From NCBI GenBank assembly GCA_964030475.1, contig CAXIPT010000001.1, positions 24,154,198 to 24,218,197 on the forward strand: a stretch of DNA of 64,000 nucleotides, in the 5' to 3' direction. A program made the translations under genes and the position numbers. The notes beneath the pieces are model-generated. The model made no database searches. It was not told where the DNA came from and saw only the letters and a program-made list of their open reading frames with translations. This DNA comes from Tethya wilhelma. Its lineage: Eukaryota > Porifera > Demospongiae > Tethyida > Tethyidae. How positions within the stretch are numbered: position 1 is the stretch's first letter; each line of letters opens with the position of its first letter. Shown here one piece after another: positions 50,401 to 60,213 of this stretch.

Positions 50401-53029
50401 GCTGAGTTCAGATAATTAGAAGAGGTAAAACAGAAAAATGAAATAATTGAAGACATATAGAGTAAATTCATGCTTTGGTTCTTTAAAAGTGGAATGTGTT
50501 AAACAGATATAATTTCAAGGAATATGTTTACATTACAGTGGAACCTCTCTATAACGGACAACTTGGGAGCGGAAGTTTTGTCCTTTATAGAGAAGTTGTC
50601 CTCTTTAAGAGGTCGCAAATAGATTACCTTTCTACCAATGTTTTCATTGTAATGAAATTATTACAACAACTGTTACAGTTAAATTTTACCATGGATACAA
50701 TGATTTAACACAATAATAGGAAATAGTTATTGTTCTGAGGCTTGAAATTTTCCTAGTTGGTAAAGTAATTCTTAATGGTGGTCTCCTTAGAAGTATTTTG
50801 CTTCAAACTAGCCACTTCATCGATTAGTCATTACAGATAAATGCTGTGTACGAAGAAAGCTCCATAGTAGATCTAGGCCATGTAGACTACCATATAATTT
50901 AGCACCCTACCTCTCTCGGTTTTTGGCAAGAGATGTCAACAAGGCCTTTGCTGAAGTCACTGGAGGAAGGGTCAACAGAGGAGCTGGTTATGGGCTAGAA
51001 ATACCCTGCATGTACCGTGTTTACGGACCAAAGCCCTACATTGACAAGCTAAAAGAATTAACTGACTCAATGATTGAAGGCTGCTGGACACATCTAAAAG
51101 TCTTTGTTTTCCGGAGCTAGCGCTTTAGAACTGTACAATCAATAACTTATGTGTAATATTATAAGTAGGTGCGGCTTCCTGTCCGTTATTTTAGAAGTAA
51201 AATCATACTATTCGGTCCGTNGCAATGAGTAGAAAACACATCAAAGTCCTTTAGTTACCTTGCAGAGCTCTTCAAAGAACATGCTAGCAGAGCTGTCATC
51301 AACCTCACCAAAGGTTATCAACACCACAATACACGCTAGCACATCCTCGGTGAACTTTGCACTCTCCGCACTCAGCTCCTCAAATCGAGCAGCCTTGGTC
51401 AGCAACATACACAAGATGAGCAACTTTTGCTGCAAAGTTTTCCGATCTTTGTGCGCTTGCATGAGATAGTAATAATTCGCGTCGAGAGAGCTAAAAACTG
51501 ACTTGGCGAGAATACGATCAGCATAGGAACGCAGCAACGTGAGCAACAACTGACTGTAGTTGGTATCAGGTGATCCAATGATGGCAGCGATACAGTCTGC
51601 ACATATGGCACAAACGGTCGGTTTCAGGAACTGTTTGGAGGATTCGACAGGACTCAGATGTGTTGGGCTGGCCGTGGCTGCCTCTCCCGGGAAAAGATGG
51701 TAAGGGTTTGAACTTGAAGAAGGAGCTGCCTCGAAGGAGACGCTCTTCATGGGCTTTCTCAGAGTGATGTCCGGAGTCTGAAAACTCCTCATGAGAATCC
51801 CAACACGGGTGAAGTTGACCTACAAGGATACAATGACAAATAATCAAAATATTTGGTAATTGGTTAATCTTTAAGTTGGGAATAGTGTTATTTTTGCATG
51901 ACAAAGTCAATTTTAACTACAATAATAATGCATAAAAAAACACAAGAATGCTTTGACGTTTCCTCTTGCACCACTCTGATTAAGTCATCTTGGGGAGAAC
52001 TATGCTTAAGCGTATGCTTATGCTCACAGCTCCTTGTCAACTCACCTTCATTTTAGCAGTATCTGGGTTGCTATCAGCCTTCCTGAGGGCAGAGGTGCAC
52101 ACAGTCCCTATCTGGAGCTGAAGGTTGGACATGTGAGGCTTGAGCAAGGTGTTCTTCTCCTGATAGAGAAGAAGGTCTCCCACTAGTCCAGCTACGGAAG
52201 AGAAAATGATCTCCGTCTGAGCAGCTGGACACATTTCAAGACCATAGTTGATAATTTCCATCATCTGCACAATTTTATAGAAAACAACAATAATATATAA
52301 AAGAAACAGAACCTTGTATGATATATGTATCCATACTAACTAGTAATTAATGAGAAAAACTAGTCTTAAGAAATGAAGAAGAAGAAATGTTGACCTGATA
52401 CATGACAACAAGCTCCTAAAAATTCAAAGCTGATATTAGGCTAACATGTATACCATAACTGGCGTCATACCATTTCAATCACATTCTTGTAGAGCTCCTT
52501 TTGTTTGTAGACAATGAGTTGCATGTTCCGGACTACGTACATGAAGCACTCGGAGAAAGATCTCATGATCACTTCACACTCTGACCGTGAACTACGAACA
52601 CGATCAGCTTTAAGACCGTGCCAGATCTTCTCTAGAAATGATACTGGGAACTTTACATCATCAGAATAGACCTAGATAAATGTAAATAAGAGCAATTGAA
52701 TTCCCCATGTGTTTGCATGCATATACATGTATATCTGCCATTGAAAATTAGGTGTATTTTACTGAAGGTACGTTCTACACCACAATGTCTTTTTACAGAT
52801 GTACTTAATCTTGCAACACTAGCTATATATGTACATTTCTAACAAACCTAAAAACATCGAGTATTACCGTATCAATTAGTTTGGTGAGCAAAGGAAGCAG
52901 GCATGGGTATGTCACTTTAGCTGAACCATAGCCTCCAGAAGCAAGGAGAGACCACAGTCCTGGTAGGAGGGCCTTTTGAATGTTGACATGCTTGTCCCAT
53001 GACTGTGTGTGTGTGTGTGTGTGTGTAGA

Positions 53030-53097
<68 letters not shown>

Positions 53098-56000
53098 TTA
53101 TACCAAAAGGATTTCAGGCTACTTGTTCATGCAGCAGCACGTTGAATATGTAACTATGCTGAGCAATGTATTATAATAGCAAATGTGACTTTCAACAAAA
53201 ACCCCAAGCATCACAAGACACTTGTCAAGTGTACCACTTACGTAAGGACTGCCGTGTTTAGTGAGCTTCCATGTCTTCTTCTCTCCCAGGATCCTCTCCC
53301 AGAAAGCCTTCTTCTTGCTCAGGAACTCCCCGTCCAGTTTCCACAGAGTCAGACTGAGGCTCTTCACAGCCATCACTAGAGCACGCTCATATCTCTGTAC
53401 TCTCTCGTCTTCTGACATCGTTCTAAGAGATCAAAGTGGGAAAATTTTGTAGAGTAAATGAACTGCTACATACTTTGACAATCTATAAAATCTTTATCAA
53501 TACAAAACATAAAAGAGTCTAGTCTGGCCAGAAAATAGAAAGATCTATTTCCTTTGGACAAGCCAGTTAGCTGAAAAATGCGTAAAGGTCATCAGTGTAA
53601 AACTAAGAAGTAATTTGATTCATTTCATTGCCTGCTCTTGTAAACAGGCTGATATAAAAATGCCCACATACATACATAATAATTATAGGGGAAGAACTGG
53701 TGAGTGAAATTTTCTGCTATGTACATGTGTGTGTGAAAAGGATGAGTACATGTTTGTGAACTTACTTTGTATCACTAAATGTGTCTGGTGTCTCCTTCAG
53801 GATCATCTGCTCAACATGCTGCATGGAGAATGTACAGAGAATTGGAACAAGACACAATGACAGATTTTTATACTGTTCCCTGTATTATTCCCATTACATA
53901 CATATAAGTACTACATGTATACAATACCACAATATTTATTTGCATCACAAGCTTAGCTCAGGCTATTTTTCTGTGAAACAACAACCACAAGAATAGAAAC
54001 TAATATCCACAGAGAGAGGGAGAGAATGTGTGTCTAGAATGAGGCTACTATTTGTATAGTTTGATCAGTATAATTGGTATATATAAAGCCCCATAAATCA
54101 GCCCTTCCGTACTATTGCTCTTCTAATTCTTTCATGCACGGAAGAAGAGAAGACCTAGTGTAAAAAGCTTACTCTAACTAGGTACCTTACCCGACATATT
54201 GATTCAAAGCAGAAACGAAGGACGTCATTCTGTTTATCGGCGGAGAAAGCGGCCGAGAATGCAACCTGTGCCGCTGTCAATGCTGGACCGTGAGGATCAC
54301 ACATCCCTGACATCCAACAGCCGATGAAACTCTTGAGATGAGCCCCCATGGCACCTTTGACCTTGTCCTGACAGCAGCGGAGAGCTTTGTGACTGGCCTC
54401 TCTCACACGATTATCATTGTCCTGAGGAGGGAGGAATTTACCACTGGCTAGTAAATTGTACATGTGCGCATGATACAAATGAATATACTGTAGAACTATT
54501 CCAATTTCTATTGTAGTAATACAAAAAGAACCTCCGAGAAGAGGACAACCTCTCTACAAAGGACAAACAAGCCAAATTCATATTGTCTCCAAAGTGTCTT
54601 TTATTCAGAAATTTCACCATAATATTATATGCGTGTATGCATGTGAAATTCAAACAATCTAATCTACACAAACAATTCCAAACCTAAAGGAGCCCTCCCA
54701 ATGCCTGCTCAGGCAAGTATCTACAAGTAGCAAATTGGCATACTTTAGGAGAAAAGTTTTGTGAAATCTATAACATTCATGGGTGCCTCTCATCATGTAA
54801 TTATTGAAGAATTTTAACTTTTGTGGAGGAGCTGTGCAATGCCCATAGGCATATGTCAGAAACATTCAGTGAAACCCTCCAGTACAGAGAGTTAAAATCA
54901 ACTGATAATTGGCAGTGAATGTCATAAAGTTTAGCTCATAATTAGTATTTGTACAGAAAAGTAATTTGAAAACATCACGAAAAGAAAAGGGATATATCAC
55001 AAGGGTCCATTAGCTCAGTCGGTAGAGCGTTGTGCTGATAACGCAAAGGTCGTGAGTTCGATCCTCACATGGACCATGATCGGAGTATTTTTTTCCTTTT
55101 TCTCATCCTATTTAGCTAAACACTGCCCAGAGCCTGCTACTCCCAACACAAGTTGTTGTACTGCATGGACATGTAGTAATTTAATGACTATGCTCATAGA
55201 ATAGAAACTTTTCACCGCTAAAATTTATTTAACCCCTACACTATCAAAATACAGTGACAATGACAATATAATAATATTATATCTTTGCGAAAATGATTAT
55301 AACAATGAAGGAAGCACAGGCACACACAACAAGGGTCCATTAGCTCAGTCGGTAGAGCGTTGTGCTGATAACGCAAAGGTCGTGAGTTCGATCCTCACAT
55401 GGACCACACTCAATTTTTTTCTTTCCATCTACAGCTACTTCAAAATATTAAACAGAGTATGCTACTCCCACACAATATCAGTACAGAATGTGTACCATGC
55501 AGAGACTAGGAAAATTTGCCTATGCTACATACGTATGTGCATGTATGGCAAAAATTAAATAACAGAAACCCATAAGGTGATCTTTAACAAATCGGTATAA
55601 TAGTGAAAGTTAAAATATAAGCTAAGCAAATTTTTCGAGGTAATATTTCCAGATCTACATGCAGTAACATCAAAGAAGTGTAAAGTACAAATGCAATGCA
55701 AGTTGGTCACCTGCCATTGTAATGATGTGTTAGCAAATATTTCTATACTGTTGTCAATCTACAGAAACTCAATGTAATACACAAAGTCACAGCACATATT
55801 ATGTTGCAGAACTGTTATGGTACAAAGCACGTATGTTTGGTGCACACCATTCATAATGGGATACAACAGCTCATGGGATGGCACTATAGATGTACTGTTA
55901 TAGCATGTAGTCCGCTGGACCGTATGATAGGTTCACTTCTAAACTTACTAATACTTCTCAGGATGAGCTTTTAAGTTGAATTAACACTGTAAAGCTGAAA

Positions 56001-57426
56001 ACATCCAAAGCTGAAATATTAACATTTGTTCAACTAAAAAAAAAAATTTTTGTAGGAGAATTATATTGCATATATAGAAGTTGATGTTTTAAGAAATTGC
56101 CACTAAAAGTGTATGTACTTGTCCAGGAAATTTTCCTAGAAATCTTCACTTTACTTCCATAAAGTATCATCTTGCAATTTTGTAGGAAAACATGCATCAA
56201 TTCCTACAAATTGGTAGCTAAGAAATGATCTCACAAATTGTGCATTTTACTAGTACAAGCTACCGCTTGCAATGTATCATATTCAAATTCACCTACAGTT
56301 TTGATCACGTAAAATGCAAACAGGTGTTGTTCATAACAGCCTGCATTTTTTCCCCACCACATTTACATGCTATTATGCAGGAACCTGGGAAAAACAAAGT
56401 TAACGACAAGTAGTAAGAATTTCATTACACAGGAACCTGGGAACAAGGTTAACTATAATATCCTACTCTAGTATTATTTGCATGAATACTTTTATAACTA
56501 CATTACTACACACAACTGTACATGTGTGCTATTCCTGTATAACCAGTAGTACCACAATATGACATTGTGCTGGTAATACTAAGAATTTCGGTCCTTAAAA
56601 TGGATACTATGTGCAACACAATTTTACATATTCACATGTAGTGTATGTATTACACAATCAAACACTGCACACATTCCAGGTAGCCTCATGATCACTTACC
56701 ATGCTCAGTTTGTTGTACATGAGAGTCCACAAGTCCAGCACACCCACCACCACCTGAGCCTCCTCCCTCTGACACAGCACAGAGAACTCTTGTAAGGCCT
56801 GCAAAGAAAAAAAACAAAACACACACAATATTCTATTTGTGCAGTAGGTGAGTCATGCTGTCTCAAACATGTAGTGAGGGAGTTGGTCATGAACCTTGAA
56901 CTTTGAATCTGAGGTGATCTATTCTGGTGCGAATGGGATGCAGACTATACACCTACACTGTACTGAAACAGCACTATATAGCTTCTGGCTTTACAACAGG
57001 ATGAATGTCATACACCGTCAATAAAGTAATATCAAGACATTAACTTGGCCTGCACATATACACTTTATGTATTGACCAGGTCTTATAGTATGTATAACCA
57101 AATAATGGAGGGCAGAAGTAGAGTGTGAGTAAAATGAATCACTAGAGAAATATTATCAGAAGCAACCAAAAGTACTGTATCTCTCTCCATCTCTAGCTGT
57201 AAGAGCCTCACACCTTTAACTTGGTCGTTGAATCTTTCTTTCCTAGCTGCTTCATCACCACCTGAAACTCCGCCCCTGAGCCAGTAAGCCCCTCCTTCTT
57301 CTTCCCACCCCCGTTACTTGTTCCAACAAGCCCAGCAGAGACGGCACCGAATCCGATGAAGCCCCCTCCCCCTCCACCCACCTCCTTGTCCAATAGCTCA
57401 CTGGCTCGACTACTGTTAGCAGTCTA

Positions 57427-57500
<74 letters not shown>

Positions 57501-59327
57501 ACAGTAGATATAAAGACAATACAAATATGAAAGGTCGTATCTGAATAGCATTTATTGTAATTGTAACAGTACATGTATGAGAACAAGAGAGAGCAAATTA
57601 AATTAAGAGTACTAAATAAACTAGAGAAATACATAGGAACTGACATCGAAATGCCCCGCCTTACTAATAGCAAGAAATTGTTTGATTTTTTGTAAAAATT
57701 TTGACAAGTATTGTTATACCATAACTCATGCAGCTCGATCACTAACAATTTTAGCTCTACAGTAAGTAATATGAAGACTACTAATAATACTATTACTGCA
57801 AAAAAATATATATTTTCCAGCTTAGGACTATCGTGCAACACATGTCAAGTACACTTTAGCTACACTACTACAGCAAAACTGTAGTGGAAGAGGATCAAGT
57901 GCACATATATTCTTGTTTGGCAATTCAATGAAGATACATCGTACATGTATACAGCTACTGAGCTTCTACACACGCAGTTACATGCGTTACATATACACAA
58001 GTTCAGTGTCTACACTACAGGAACAAGCTTAGCAACATTCTTTGAATCTACTGTAACCAGGGTAATGGTTTGGTGTATGATAAACGTACATGCATTTATT
58101 GTACTAATGTGATATAAGCATTGCTCCAGTATCAAGGTTTCAAGTCAGTTATAACGATTACCGCAACCCTTAGCTATTGTGGGTACATATACAAAGAAAG
58201 TGAATAAAACTATTGCTGCAATTCAATGCAACCAGATACAGAGTAATAATAACTATACACCCCCCACACTCATTAGTTTGATATCGCTGCTGCTAAGAGA
58301 CCATCCATAGTAATGGCAAGTGAGTACTGGCATTTGGCTAGGGAGTCAGTTCTGAGGTAAACTCAAGGGCCAAGTAATAATTATACACCCCCCACATTCA
58401 TTAGACAGATATTTACTGCTGCGTAGTGACAATCCTTATGAGAGGTATATGCTTTATAGCAAAGGCTCTTTAGCGTACTCGTTGGCAATTGATCGAGTAG
58501 CATGGTTAAAGAGAGATTTCCTGAGTACATTTAAGGGCCAAGTAAATCCACCCCGTGTTCATTAGTTAGATATTTGCTGCTGCTAAGAGACAATCCAGGC
58601 TATGGTAAGTGAGTGCTCTCAGGAGTAAATTCAAGGGTCAAGTAATAATTATACACCCCCGCGTTCATCAGTTAGATGGTGCTACTGCTAAGTGACAAGC
58701 CTTATGAGAAATACTTTATATCAAAGGCTCTTTATCGTACTCATTGACAAGTGAGCATTATAACAAGTAGAAAATTCCTAATAGTGTTGCAACACTGATC
58801 ATGGGAGCTTGATCATAGCTACTATATGGTTGATCAAGTGCAAATTTAGGACAGTTAGGAAGAAAACAATCACACTGCTGTGGCTTCCCACTGGCACTCT
58901 CTCTTGATTGTGTGCTCTAGAAAGTTTCTTGGAGTTTTGTTGATACATGCAGTAAGAAAACAGTCCTTGGGAGGAGGCATGTTATAAAGCTTACTACATA
59001 TATGTACTTTTCTCTGGGGGGTTATAAGCATTAACATTTTGTGCTGTGTCAATGGGACAGTCAGCTCATTCCTACAATACATACTACCATAGTTATTATG
59101 TATGATGATAAATGGCTATAAAGTGATTCCCTATGTGACTACAAGGGCCAAGCACATACGATGCTTTGAAACTTGATACAAATGGACTGTATTCCTCAAG
59201 CTGCTGCCAGCAGGTACAATAGCCATTAAGATATACACATATATACAGCAGCTTCAAAGGGATGTATCACACACACACACACACGCACACACGCACACAC
59301 ACACACACACACGCACACACACACACA

Positions 59328-59380
<53 letters not shown>

Positions 59381-60123
59381 AAAATTTGTAAATTTCAAGC
59401 CACCAAACGCCACACACTCAAGATTACAAAGAGCAGTTTCAAATAGGATGCATTCTATGAAAAACAAGCCACAATATCAATCTTAATAGGCCATGTATAC
59501 CAGAGTCACTATATTACCATGGAAACCCTACTATATAATTGTATCAATAATTACTATCCCTACACAATGGATGGTGGAAGTGACATCACAAGGCCTTTAC
59601 ACCACAGTAAGGTAGTGACAGGGAGTGAGTCGAGGACCATCCTCAATACCAGCTGATTCACAATTTTTTCATAATTTTTTTTTCCATGTCAACTAACATA
59701 TATAGCCTCGTTCCCAGGCTCCCCGGCCTCCTTTATTTTTTTTGCAAAAAAAAAAGCATCTATATAGGCATAATTTGCATAATTATACCACGTAATCGAA
59801 TGAAATGAAATGGATGTAAAAAATTGCAGTACTAACAGAATGCAGTAATCATTATAGGAAGGGAAGTTACAGATTACTGCTCTAAGACATACATGCATGT
59901 ATCCATGTATGCACATTGGTAGTTGAATTAAAGCATATTAATTTGGGGATATCTTGGTCGTTTAGTGTGGTTTTAGCATAATTTTTTAATGAACCCTTCT
60001 ATTTATAGCTGTAGGTTAAGTTCTACATTTTTTGAATTCCATGTGCACTTAGCTGTTGGGTGTATATGCTCAAAGTCACAGTCACACACACGTACATACA
60101 CACATGCACACAAACCCATGCAA

Positions 60124-60213
<90 letters not shown>

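Noticed and set aside
50923..51120. 65-codon ORF with [19 protein letters not shown]
   Set aside because: Has some protein character but no start context or family I can name, lies beside repeats and a gap; probably a transposon remnant.
58245..58760. CRISPR-like array
   Set aside because: Units are degenerate, over 100 bp and without uniform spacers, in a eukaryotic intron.
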